Assembly: GCF_000003855.2 (NCBI RefSeq)
Contig: NW_003101678.1
Coordinates: 2,457,245 to 2,521,244, forward strand
Direction of reading: 5' to 3'
Origin: Blastomyces gilchristii SLH14081
Taxonomy: Eukaryota > Ascomycota > Eurotiomycetes > Onygenales > Ajellomycetaceae
Length of the DNA: 64,000 bases
This document shows, piece after piece, positions 1 through 11,228 of this stretch (position 1 is the stretch's first letter; each line of letters opens with the position of its first letter). The notes under the pieces were generated by a model. It had not been told where the DNA came from. It did not search any database and worked only from the letters and a program-made list of their open reading frames with translations. The position numbers and the translations under genes are program-made.

Positions 1-31
1 CTATACAATGATAAAATCTTCAGTTGTAAGA

Positions 32-345
32 TGTAAGGGGCCTACACTGAATAGATCGGTATTATATTGATAGGTCTTATATAACAAAGAGAAAAACATT
101 AGAGAAGAAAAGAAAGAGAAAGTGCGAGAATCAGCAATTGAAGTAAATATTTATACATGTATGTGATGGTGTACGCGGTGGTGCTTCAGGGCAGAAGAAT
201 ATACACGCATTCATAGCAGCCGAGAATCAGTGATTGGAACATACACATTCATGACAGCTGAGAACTGATGATCAGGAATGAGGCGGTAGAAATCTATGAA
301 GTGTACAGAATAGTCTATATAATTGATCAGACACAGCTCATCACA
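32..345 (-). repeat. 3' LTR of G1
   Basis: 314 bp LTR matching 5442-5755. It carries a U3 tandem unit of about 43 bp (the GCCGAG...TCGG-type GC-rich box appears twice) and a TATAAATA-type box about 60 bp before the presumed transcript start. It differs from the partner LTR almost only by C/T and G/A changes at CpG and CpC/GpG. Confidence 0.9.
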
Positions 346-3300
346 TTAGTCCTCTCTTTTCAGAAGCAGTTCTCATCAGTCAAGAGCTGCTGTTTCAGAT
401 AACACAGAACTCAGAGTTCAGATCAGTTGATTATAGTCAATCTATTTCACAAGATATTGTCAACTACAGCTGTGTGATCTCTCATTGAGAATATCTTTAA
501 TCTCTCACTTAAGCTCATTATCTTCTTCTATGATCTCTGATGATTGTCAGTCAGAAGTTAGTTGAGAAGAGAATAGATCAGTGACAGTGTGACAGAGCAA
601 GCTTGTATAAAAGACATCATGAATCTCTGATAATGTGTCAAGATAGTAGTTGTGACTATCTAGAACTTCTATCACTTTATACTTGATATGACAGTAATCT
701 AGTGTACAAGATGAATATGTGATTTGTATATTCTTAAGATTCAATCATACTAGATCTTCTATCTTATATTATTCAGTGAGATCTCAGTGAATATTAATTT
801 AATTCTCTTGATCTTGTTTTACAGTTATCATAGAGATCTCTGCTTAATCACAGACATCTCAGAGTTTTATTACTATATTATCAGCAATCTGAATCAGACT
901 GCAGAGGTTCAGTGTGAACTGTGTAATCTCTAGAAGATTTAATATCTTCATATAATAATCATATGTAAGAAAGAACAGACTTATATCTGTTAAAACAGCA
1001 TCTCATTCATTAATAGCAATCTCTGTATGTAGAAGCAGATCATATCAATTATCTTATAAGTAATTATAGAACTTACAGAGATAGTTCTTTATAATCTGAA
1101 TTGTTCATTCTGATGCATCATCAGTCTCAGAGTGATAGACAGTTAACAGACAGTATATAATCTTAAGAACTTGACAGATTCTTGTTCAGAGAGTGCTTAT
1201 AAATTGACAGCTCTGATCTGATATTATAGATCTCAGTAATTTATACATCTGATAGAACAGACTTCTTAGAAAAGCTTTGACAACTTATTCAGTATTTATC
1301 TTATCACAGAGTTTCAATATAATACTCTTACTCAATCAGTTCATAATGATCAGGATATTTCTACAGTTCTTACTCTCAGAAAGATTAATAGTGAAGTCAA
1401 TAGCTATATCTTATCAGATTCTATCAGAAATATCAAGTAGTTTCAGCAGGCCTTTTCTACAGTTCTTTCATAAGATGATGAAGAAACAACAGTTACAGTT
1501 TCAGATAAAATATCTGATACTGTTTAATATCTCAGATCAGTAGAACTCTCAGAAGATTATTTAATACAGTTATTCACAATCTGAATGACTGATTATATAT
1601 GAATCATGCATCTCTTACATTATCTGAGTGTATAAGAGTTCAGAGTAGAGAACTCAATATCACTTGTAAAACTGTAGAGTGTTATTATCATTGATTGAGT
1701 ATTCTGAGATATTGATTCTTATACATAGTTCTGAGAAGAATCAGAGTGCTTCTTGATATACTGCTTTAGTAAGCACTTGAAGAAGTTCATCAGTTTGAGC
1801 TGTTATATGTCATAATTTATTCAGTGTAGATTTGAGAGAAGTTGAGATATCAATATCAGTATCAGTGTTGATTTGAAGAGGGAGTATTCTAATCAGAGAA
1901 GTATGTATAGTGTCATGAGTTATTTCATCTTGATTAACTAGTATCTTCAGATTCAAGAGTCAGTGCTCTTAGTTTATTCAGTGAGTATCTGTTATATCAG
2001 ATAATATATCTTACTCTTATTATAAGAGAGCATCTGTCATTGAGTTCTGACTGCCAGAACAGTAGTGTATTGTAAAATGAAAGTGACTTAAGAACTCAGA
2101 TTATCATATCTATCATTCAGTGAGTTTATAAGTAGTTGTGAAGTATTTGAGATTCTTATAATCTGTGACTATCTTAAATTCAGAGATACTTCAGAGTTCA
2201 GAGTCTCATTCTTTTAAACAGTGTATAATTACAAGAAGTTCCTTATCATAGATCTTATAATTGTATTCAGCAGAACTCAGTTTCTTAGATATGAAGATAC
2301 ATGATCATAGAACATCTTCATTATTATATTACAATATCACTTCTTCTATTATATAGTCAGAGAAATCAGTTTCAATAACTATCTCATAATCAGAATTAAA
2401 TGTTATTAGTAGAGAGATATTAATAAATATCTTCTTTATCTGTATAAATGCTGCTTCAGTATCTGTTAATCATTGAAATACTGTGTCTTTCTTAGTGAGT
2501 TCTGTAAGTGATCTTGTGATATCTGAGAAGTTTTGTATAAATCACTGATAGAAGTGAGTAAATTCAATGAAGCTTTGTACATCTTTCACAGTGTATAAGA
2601 TCTCTCATTCAAGAATAGCAGAGATCTTCTCAGAATTCATTCAGATTCTCTTATCAGCTTCTATGATGAAATCTAAGTATTTAGTACTCTTGACTTTGAA
2701 ATCATACTTATCAATATCAATTGATAGTCTCACTTCTTGTAGTTATTGTAATACTCTTTGTATATACTCTTGATATTTCTTTCTGAATTCATCAGTGAAG
2801 ATGAGAATGTTATCTAGATAAACAGATATAAATTTATTAAGAAAGTCTCAGAGTGCTTAGTTGATATACTTCTGAAATATACTGAGAGCATTGATCAGTT
2901 CAAAGAGTGTGACTACTTATTCAAAGAGACTATATCATGTTCAGAATACTGTAAGTCACTCATCTTCTTCAGTGATGTGAATCTTGTGAAACACAGTGAT
3001 GATATCTAACTTTGTAAATCATTAAGCTTATTCAATATAAGCTAGAGTTTTATTGATAAGAGATAAAGAATAACAGTCTTTCTTTATTAATCTATTCAAT
3101 TCTTGATAATTTATACAGAACTGAAGTTCTTCATCTGATTTCTTTGCAAAGAGAATAGAGACTGCAGTGAAAGAGTTGCTAATATATATAAATTCTTTAT
3201 TCAACAGATTATTGAGTGTCTTTCAAAGAAGAAGAAGTTCATCTTGAGACATGTTATAAAGAGAGTCTTATAACAGTTCAGAGTTCTTATCATTCTTTTT

Positions 3301-5428
3301 CTCTAACTTAATACTGTGATTCACTTCAGAATCTTATAAGAGAAGTATATTTATAATATTATCTTATTAAAAGATATCTAGATATTCATGATATTATTGA
3401 GAGAGTTTTGTACAAGAATCTGTTATTATAATACAGAATAACTTTTCTAGAGTCTTTTTAATATTAGCTAGACTGATGAAATAGATTGATATATAATTCT
3501 ACTGTCAGTGAACTTGTCAGTGACCCTGTCAGTGATTTTGATAATGACTTCTTTTTCAGAGTATTTTATAAGTGTTGACAGAGATCTGTGTAAGATTCAT
3601 AGTCTTGTGAATATTATCTTCATGAATCCTGTCATCATTAGAGAATATCAAGCTTCTGTTTCAAGTATTCAGTAAGATATCTTGTTCAGATAGTTAGATA
3701 AGTTCTAATATAAGATTATAATCAAGATTATCAACTTCATATATATAGATATCTTCATATTAATATTCTCTCACATCTATGTTTAGTTTTATCATATAAT
3801 GAGTACAAACATTCTTCAGATTATCAAATTCTGTGAGAAGTCAGAGTTTTGATAAAGAGATATACTAAAGATTATAACATCTTACAACTGAAGATTTTAT
3901 CATTGTATAGTAATATAGACTGCTGTCTATCATGACTTTTATATTATACATATTATTAATCACAGTAGATATAAGAATTGCATTCATTGTCATTTTCTCT
4001 TTAAATCATTATTATCTGATCTCTTCAAGCTTCTGTTTATAAATTTGAACAGAAGCTAATCTTTTTTCTGTTTTATCAAAGTATTCTTATAGTTATCTTC
4101 TAAATCTTTCTTCACTGCAATGTGATTGATGCAGACAGACACTGATTTATCTTTTAAATGAGAAGACACTGATCTTTCTCTTAATTAAGAAGATATGTAG
4201 ATTGATCAGCAGTTGAAAGCAATGTACTCTGATCAGTTACAGTTGATACACACTTCTCATTAACATTAATCAGTGACTTCTTCAGAAGTAATATCAGAAA
4301 CTCAAAAGCCTGTTTAAACAGCAGAGACTCTTGCTTATATGTAGATATTTAAGTCTACTCAATTCATGACATCTGCATCATTGTTATTCTTCAGTGTGAG
4401 TGTATAAGTTGCTGAGATGTAATATCTTCTATCACTATTCTGTATACTCTTGAGCTTGATAAGACAGTCATTCAATGTTCAGAGCTGTGTGTAGAAGTCT
4501 TTATAAGTCTGATCTTTATCTATGCTTATAAGAGTCTGTAAGAGTTTGAAAGTTAATATCTTTTTAAATATACTAATCTTCATTCAATTCTTTTAAGAGT
4601 AATCTTCTACTTCTAGAATTTTAATATTAAAGTCAGAAATGAATGTTGTAAGAGAAGTGTTTCTCTGTTAAGTACTCTGTAATCAATTTAATACTTTCTA
4701 TTGTATAGCAGTGTCTTAGAACAGAATATCAAGATATTTGATGATATTATCAGATATTTGTAATACTGATTTACATGCTTTTATTTATGAATAAAACTTC
4801 TGTTTCATACAATTCTTCAATTATTCATTAATATACTAATCTTGATTGATTAGCAAATCAATAATATCTTTATCTATACTCAGTTTCATGAGCATTTTCA
4901 TTCTTCATAATAAGTAGAGAGTGAGATTAAAAGTATTGAAATATATAGAAGTATTTAAGCACTCTTTCAGTGCTTTTATATTCAATTCTATAGATATTGA
5001 AATTATCTGAATTCTTTATTGTGATAATTGTTGAATCTCTTCATATTGATATTATTGAGTTGCATGCATATCAGCTATTTATTACTATTGTAATTTTAAC
5101 ATTGCTCAGAGTCACTGTGATATCACTTCTATACTCATGTTTAAGAGTTCTCTTATATTATTATTAGACATAGTTATTAATTATCAGATATGTAATTGTA
5201 TGAATATCTTATATATTTAAGTGTCAGAACTCTCAGATCTTTCACTGACATTCTCTTATAAGATTTTACTCTCTTTATAAGATCTTGTTACAGGGTCAGA
5301 GTGACTGATGAGCAAGCTTCTATCTGAGAACTCAGTGTCTACTTTAACTGATTGTTTCTCTTTTCTTATACATTGTTATATGTTCAGATATCTCTCAATG
5401 AATAATCATTTCTAATAAGAAGATAATG

Positions 5429-5439
5429 AATGTTTTTCT
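5429..5439 (-). other. G1 primer-binding site (self-priming type)
   Basis: In element orientation this reads AGAAAAACATT, two bases after the end of the 5' LTR. Its reverse complement AATGTTTTTCT occurs exactly inside the 3' LTR (90-100, minus strand), and with a CpG-derived two-base difference inside the 5' LTR (5500-5510). A match to the element's own presumed transcript start, rather than to a tRNA 3' end, is the Tf1/sushi self-priming arrangement. Confidence 0.6.
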
Positions 5440-5441
5440 AG

Positions 5442-5755
5442 TGTAAGAGGCCTACACTGAATAGATCAGTATTATATTGATAGGTCTTATATAACAAAGA
5501 GAAAAATGTTAGAGAAGAAAAGAAAGAGAAAGTGCGAGAATCAGCAATCAAAGTGAATATTTATATGTGTATGTGGTGGTGTACACGGTGGTGCTTCAGG
5601 GTGGAAGAATATACACATGTTTGTAGCAGCCGAGGGTCGGTGATCGGAACATACATGTTCGTGGCGGCCGAGGATCGGCGATCGGGAATGGGGCGGTAGA
5701 AATCTATGAAGTGTACGGAATAGTCTATATGATTGATCGGGCGCAGCCCGCCACA
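5442..5755 (-). repeat. 5' LTR of G1
   Basis: 314 bp LTR, the less mutated of the pair. Its first 120 bp in element orientation keep many CpG sites (for example the GCGCAGCCCGCCACA edge on the plus strand). It is followed in element orientation by the dinucleotide CT and then the primer-binding site at 5429-5439. Confidence 0.9.
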
Positions 5756-6363
5756 TAAGATATTATAATCTTCAGTGTATTCTCTTATTAAAATCTCAAC
5801 TTCTTACAGAATTTGATGATTCAAAAAATGTTTACACTCATTACATGATGAAACTAAACATAGATATCAGAGAACATCAGTGTGAAGATGTCTACATATA
5901 TAAAGTTAATAATCTTGATTATAATCTTATATTAGAACTTATCTGACTATCTGAACAAGGCATCTTATTGAACACTTGAAACAGGAGTTTAATATTTTCT
6001 AACAATGATAGAGTCTATGAGAATAATATTCATAAGACTATGAATCTGACACAGATCTCTGTTAACATCTATGAAATACTCAGAACAAGAAGTCACTGAA
6101 AGAATCACTGATAGCAGAATTATATATCAATCTATTTCATTAGTCTGACTGATATTAAAAAGACTCTAGAAAAGTTATTCTGTATTACAATAACAGATTC
6201 TTATATGAAACTCTCTTAATAATATCATGAATATCTAGATGTCTTCTGATAAGATAACACTATAAATATATCTCTCTTACAAGGCCCAGAAGTAGATCAT
6301 AGTATTAAGTTAGAAAAGAAGAATGATAAGAACTCTGAGTTATTATAAGGCCTTCTTTATAAT

Positions 6364-6597
6364 ATGTCTCAAGATGAACTTCTTCTTCTTCAGAAGACAC
6401 TCAATAATCTGTTAAATAAGAGATTTATACATGTTAGTAACTCTTCTGCTGCAGCTTCTATTCTCTTTACAAAGAAATCAGATGAAGAAGTTCAATTCTG
6501 TGTGAACTGTCAAGAATTGAACAGATTAATCAAGAAGAACTACTATTCTTTATCTCTTATCAATGAAATTCTAGCTCACATTGAACAAGCTCAATGA
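6364..6597 (+). pseudogene. G2 reverse transcriptase N-terminal fragment
   Basis: A 77-codon open stretch that survives inside the decayed pol of G2. It begins at the conserved MSQDELLLLQKTLNNLL region that precedes the fingers domain of gypsy RT. It continues through FTKKSDEEVQFCVNCQELNR (RT block 2, normally FVRKPDG-LRFCVDYRELN) and the LPLINE-type motif. It is broken by a TGA at a Trp codon and then by the LINE1 insertion at 6640. It is a pol fragment, not a gene in its own right. Confidence 0.8.
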
Positions 6598-6639
6598 TTT
6601 ATAAAACTAGATATCATCACTGTGTTTCATAAAATTTAT

Positions 6640-8240
6640 TATTATTATTATTATTCTTCAATTATAGATGTATGCAGTCAGAGACTATGACATCTACCTG
6701 AGAACTTTTAGTTCTCAGAGTTTTTCCTATATCTGTAAAGTTAACTATTATACATTCATCAATTTCAGATATGCAAAATCAGAAAATTCCAGCCCAGAAT
6801 ACAAAAACTGTTTACAAATTGCAGTGTTTTAACATCTTCTGATACTTTGAAATCATTTGACAATATCATGACAAAGAAAAAGAGAACACAGTCTTAAAGA
6901 TAGACACATTAAATAGATAGACAGAAAGAAATTGAAAGGAAAAGATAAAGTAAAGAAAGACTGTAACAAAACAAATTATTAAAAGATAGTATATAGCTGT
7001 TTTAACAGACTATATCTGGTTGATTTCCTTCTCTTCATATTCAGATAATTCTGAATTTAGTTATTTTCTTGTAGCTGCTTGAGTTTCTGATAGAAAGTCT
7101 ATTAAGTATTTAATTCCTGTCTCAGTTGAGAATAAGAATCTCATATTTAATTGATTTAGATCATACTTCTCTTTTAATCTGGCTCTGAGACTATTGTATA
7201 ATGCACAGTGCATTATAATATGCTCAGGATTCTCATTTATATTGTAGAATGAGCATTCTATTGAGTCAAATCTATCATCAAATCTTTGTATATAAGATTT
7301 GAAATAGCCATGTCCTAGTTTCAGCTGTATTATAGATGAGAATATTTTCTTTTTACATTTAATTGAACAAGATTTTCACTTGGGTTTTGTTTCAAATCTT
7401 GAATAATGTATACTCTTCTTTTGTTTCTGCCAGCTTTCATTTCACTTGTCTAAACAAGATTCTTTTATTTTTCTCTTTATAAAAGACCAGGACACAATTT
7501 TTTGAATAGATCTGCTTAATTCTGCACCCTTTTTTGCAGCTGAATCAGCCAATTCATTGCCATGAATATTCATATGAGCAGGAACTCAGTGTAGATGAAT
7601 TATCAGCTTTAATATTCTTCTCTTTTGAATTTTCAAAACAGAGTTTAAGATCAGTTCAAGATTCATTTGATCATTATGAATCTGACTATTTCTAAGTCTT
7701 TTTAAAGCAGCTTGACTATCAGAGAATATCCATGTCTCTTTCAAACAATTTCCTCTTTTATGAGATTTTATTTTAATGAGTTTGAAAGCTTTCACTATTG
7801 CAAATAGTTCAGCATCAAAGACTTCACATTCACAGCCTAGATTCCAGAAATCTGAGATAAAATTGATATTATCTTCAGTATAAGCAATGCCTGCGCCTAA
7901 TCTATTCAAGTTCTCATTTTTTGAGTCATCTGAATAAATCAGAATAGAGTCTTTTATATTGATTGTAGAAATTCTCTTCAAATACTGTTCATATTCTTTC
8001 TCTTTTGATAGTTCACTTATTTGTAAGTCTATAAGAGATTCAAGCTTTTCTCTCCAGGGAGATAACTTCTCATGATCAACTTTTTCAACATTTAAAGAAG
8101 ACAATTGATTTTTAATCAGAGAGCATAGTCTGTACAGTTGAGAAGGCATTTTCTTTGAAGAATTATTTTCATTTCAATCAAGAAATCTATTCCAATCCAG
8201 TTCATTTCCAGAGTTAATTGATGGAAATGAAGAAGAGACT
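6640..8240 (-). mobile_element. 5'-truncated Tad1-type LINE (LINE1) inserted in G2
   Basis: About 1.6 kb of the 3' end of a non-LTR retrotransposon: the RT-RNase H linker, RNase H, a C-terminal Cys/His region and a 3' UTR ending in a (TAA)n tail (plus-strand (TTA)n at 6639-6655). It is flanked by a 12 bp target duplication, CATAAAATTTAT at 6628-6639 and CATAAAATTCAT at 8241-8252, which differs by one transition. The empty site is present in G3 near 35735-35750. The 5' truncation and A-rich microsatellite tail are typical of target-primed reverse transcription. Confidence 0.88.
7586..8149 (-). pseudogene. LINE1 ORF2 fragment with RNase H domain
   Basis: A 187-codon open stretch from the C-terminal part of LINE ORF2. 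The RNase H catalytic residues are visible as YSDDS (first Asp), FDAELFAIVKA (Glu) and FSDSQAALKRL (second Asp). After one TGA at a Trp codon the frame continues into VPAHMNIHGNELADSAAKKG, which holds the final His and Asp. A downstream finger-like CSFYN...EH-I-MHC region follows. LINEs with a C-terminal RNase H and this finger belong to the Tad1/I group. This is the best-preserved coding stretch of any transposon in the window. It has no upstream RT and cannot be functional on its own. Confidence 0.85.
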
Positions 8241-10916
8241 CATAAAATTCATATCACTGAAGAAGACAAATGACTTACAGCATTCTGAATATGTTATGAT
8301 CTCTTTGAATGAATAGTTACACTCTTTGAACTGATCAATGCTCTCAGTACATTTCAGAAGTATATTAACTGAGTACTCTGAGATTTTCTTGATAAATTTG
8401 CATCTGTATATCTCAATGACATTCTCATCTTCACTAATGAGTTCAGAAAAGAATATTAAGAACATGTACAAAAAGTATTACAATGATTATGAGAAGCAGA
8501 ACTATTAATAGATATTGACAAGTGTGACTTTGAAGTCAAGAGTATCAAATATCTAGGTTTTATCATAGAAGCTGGCAAGAGAATTCAAATGAATTTCAAG
8601 AAAGTCTCTGTCATTCTTGAATGAGAAGCTTCATATACTGTGAAAGATGTACAAAGCTTCATCAGATTTGCTAACTTCTATCAGTAATTTATATAAAACT
8701 TCTCAGATATTATGAGATCACTTACAGAACTTATTAAGAAGAACTCAGTATTTCAGTAATTAGCAGACACTGAAGCTGCATTTATACAGATAAAGAAGAT
8801 GTTCATTAATATCTCTCTACTAATAACATTTAATTCTGATCATGAAACAGTTATTGAAGCTGACTTCTCTGACTATATTATAGAGAAAGCTATATTACAA
8901 TATGATGATGAAGATGTCTTATAATCATGTATCTTTATATCTAAGAAACTGAGTCTCACTGAATGCAACTTTGAGATCTATAATAAGAAACTTCTTACAA
9001 TTGTATACTGTCTAGAAGAATGAGACTCTGAACTCTGAAGTGTCTCTGAATTTGAGATAATCACAGATTATAAGAATCTCAAGCACTTTATAACTATCTG
9101 TAAACTCACTGAATAATAGATGCAATGATCTGAGTTCTTAAGCTGCTTTCATTTTACAATACACTACTGTTTCAGCAGTCAAAACTTGATTACAGATGCT
9201 CTCTTATAACAAGAGCAAGATATGTCTTCTGATGTAACAGACACTTATTGAATGAACTGAGAACATCAGCTTCTAAATCTGAAGATATTAGTTGATCAAG
9301 ATGAAATAACTCATGACACTATACATACTTCTCTGATTAGAACATTCTCTCTCTGAACTGTCACTGATATCAACACTGACACTGACACTGATATCTCAAC
9401 TTCTCTCAAACCTACATTAGATAAGCTATGACATACAGCAGCTTAAATCAATGAACTTCTTTAAGTACTCACTGAAGCAGTATGATAAGAAGCACTCTGA
9501 TTTCATTCAGAATTACATGTAAGAACTGACATCTCAGAATGTTCAATTGATGATAATAACACTCTATAATTCTGTAAACAACACTGAGTCTCTCACTCTG
9601 AACTCTTCTACATCTGAATAATACAAGAGATGCATGATTTGTATATGACTGATTATTCAGACTGTGCACAACTGTATAGAATAGTTTTCTGAGAGTTCTA
9701 TTAATCTGAGATATTAAACAGCATCAGACACTTTATCTGAAACTGCAATTACTGTTCTTCTATTATCTTATGAAAGAACTGTAGAAAAGATCTACTGAAA
9801 TCACTTAATATTTCTGATAGAATCTGATGAGATGAAGTAATTGACTTCACTATTAATCTATCTAAGAGTAAGAATTATAGAAATATTCTGATCATTGTGA
9901 ATTGATTGAGAAAAGATGTAATATTGAAATCTTGTAGTAAAATGAATACTGAACAAGTTACTGAAGCTTTTCTACAGAGCCTGTTCTATTGAATGTATGA
10001 ATTACTGAGATCTATAGTATTGAATTAGAACTGTCAATTCATGAGTACTCTCTGAACAAGAATCTGTCAAGTTCTCAAGATTATATACTGTCTGTCAACT
10101 ATCTATCACTCTGAGACTGATGATGTGTCAGAATGAATAATTCAGACTGTGAAGAATTATCTTTATAAGTTCTGCAATCATTTATAAGATGATTGATATA
10201 ATCTTCTTCTATATGCAGAGATCACTATCAACAGTTGAGATACTGTTTTAACAGATATAAGCCTGTTCTTTCTTACATATGAATATCACATAAAAGTGTT
10301 GAATCTTCTAGAGATTACACAGTTCACACTGAACCTCTACAGTTCAATTCAAATCACTGATAATATAGTAATAAAGCTTCAAGATGTCTGCAACTGAGCA
10401 GAGGCCTTCATAGTGACTGTGAAACAAGATTAAGAAGATTAAATCAACATCTGACAAGATTTCACAGAGCAGTATAAGATAGAAGATCTTGTGTAATTGA
10501 ATCTCAAGAATATATGAATCACACATTCATCTTGTACACTAGATTACTGTCATATCAAGCATAAAGTAATAGAAGTTCTAGATAGTCATAACTATCATCT
10601 TGACACATCATCAGAGATTCATGATGTCTTTCACACAAGCTTGCTTCACTGCACTATCACTAATCTGTTCTCTTCTCAACTGACTTCTAACTAACAGCTA
10701 CCAGGCATTATAGAAGAAGATAATAAGCTTGAGTGAGAGATTGAGAATATTCTTGATAAGAGACCTCACGGCTGTAGCTGATAATATCTTATGAAATGAG
10801 TTGACTATAATTGCCTGATCTGAACTTCAAGCTTCACATTATCTGAGACAGCTGCTCTTGACTGATGAGAACTACGCGCCTGCAACTCTATATCACTTCT
10901 GAAAAGAGAGGGCTAA

Positions 10917-11228
10917 TGTGACAGGCTGTGTCTGATCAATCATACAGACTATTCTGTTACACTTCATAGATTCTTCTACTTCACTCTTGAACATGTACAC
11001 TCTAATTCTCAGCCATTCTTGATCACTGATTCTCAGCTGTTATAAATACATACACTCTGATTCTCAGTCATTCTTGATCACCAATTCTCAGTCATCACAT
11101 ATGTGTATAAATATTCACTCTAATCACTGATTTTCACACTTTCTCTTTCTTTTCTTCTCTAATGTTTTTCTCTTTGTTATATAAGACCTATAATATTATA
11201 CTAATCTATTCAGCGTAGGCCTCTTACA
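10917..11228 (+). repeat. 3' LTR of G2
   Basis: 312 bp LTR starting TGTGACAGGC and ending GGCCTCTTACA. It is preceded by the purine-rich tract GAAAAGAGAGGG followed by CTAA, as in the other Gypsy-A copies. It contains AATGTTTTTCT at 11161-11171, the presumed self-primer. Immediately after it the sequence becomes LINE2 endonuclease. Confidence 0.88.

Larger units (their letters stand above)
32..5755 (-). mobile_element. Complete Ty3/gypsy chromovirus G1 (Gypsy-A), inserted in G2
   Basis: A 5724 bp minus-strand element bounded by two 314 bp LTRs (TGTAAG...CACA as seen on the plus strand). It is flanked by the 5 bp duplication TAAGA at 27-31 and 5756-5760. The G2 sequence resumes across the insertion exactly as in the uninterrupted relative G3 (34840-34920), which confirms the boundaries. 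Reading leftwards it holds gag (about 5200-4000), protease, RT (about 3300-2600), RNase H, integrase (about 1800-900) and a chromodomain (about 600-400). The reading frames are destroyed by transitions. Short open stretches in it are chance survivals. Confidence 0.9.
1..11228 (+). mobile_element. Ty3/gypsy chromovirus G2 (Gypsy-A family), interrupted, 5' end outside window
   Basis: Plus-strand LTR retrotransposon present in three pieces (1-31, 5756-6639, 8241-11228), separated by G1 and LINE1. Conceptual translation gives, in order, an aspartic-protease end (about 5760-6060), reverse transcriptase (6360-6630 and 8250-8700), RNase H (about 8800-9150), integrase with its HHCC finger (around RHFI-NCNYC, 9730-9760) and a C-terminal chromodomain (about 10700-10830, ending near YLMKWVDYN). 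It ends in an LTR at 10917-11228. The chromodomain and the PR-RT-RH-INT order place it among fungal chromoviruses. Many in-frame stops sit at Trp and Gln codons, so it is inactive. Its 5' LTR lies left of the window. Its right end abuts LINE2 endonuclease sequence, so it inserted into LINE2. Confidence 0.85.

Noticed and set aside
8214..8471. 85-codon minus-strand ORF.
   Set aside because: Antisense to the RT palm of G2, which reads on the plus strand (YLNDILIFTN).
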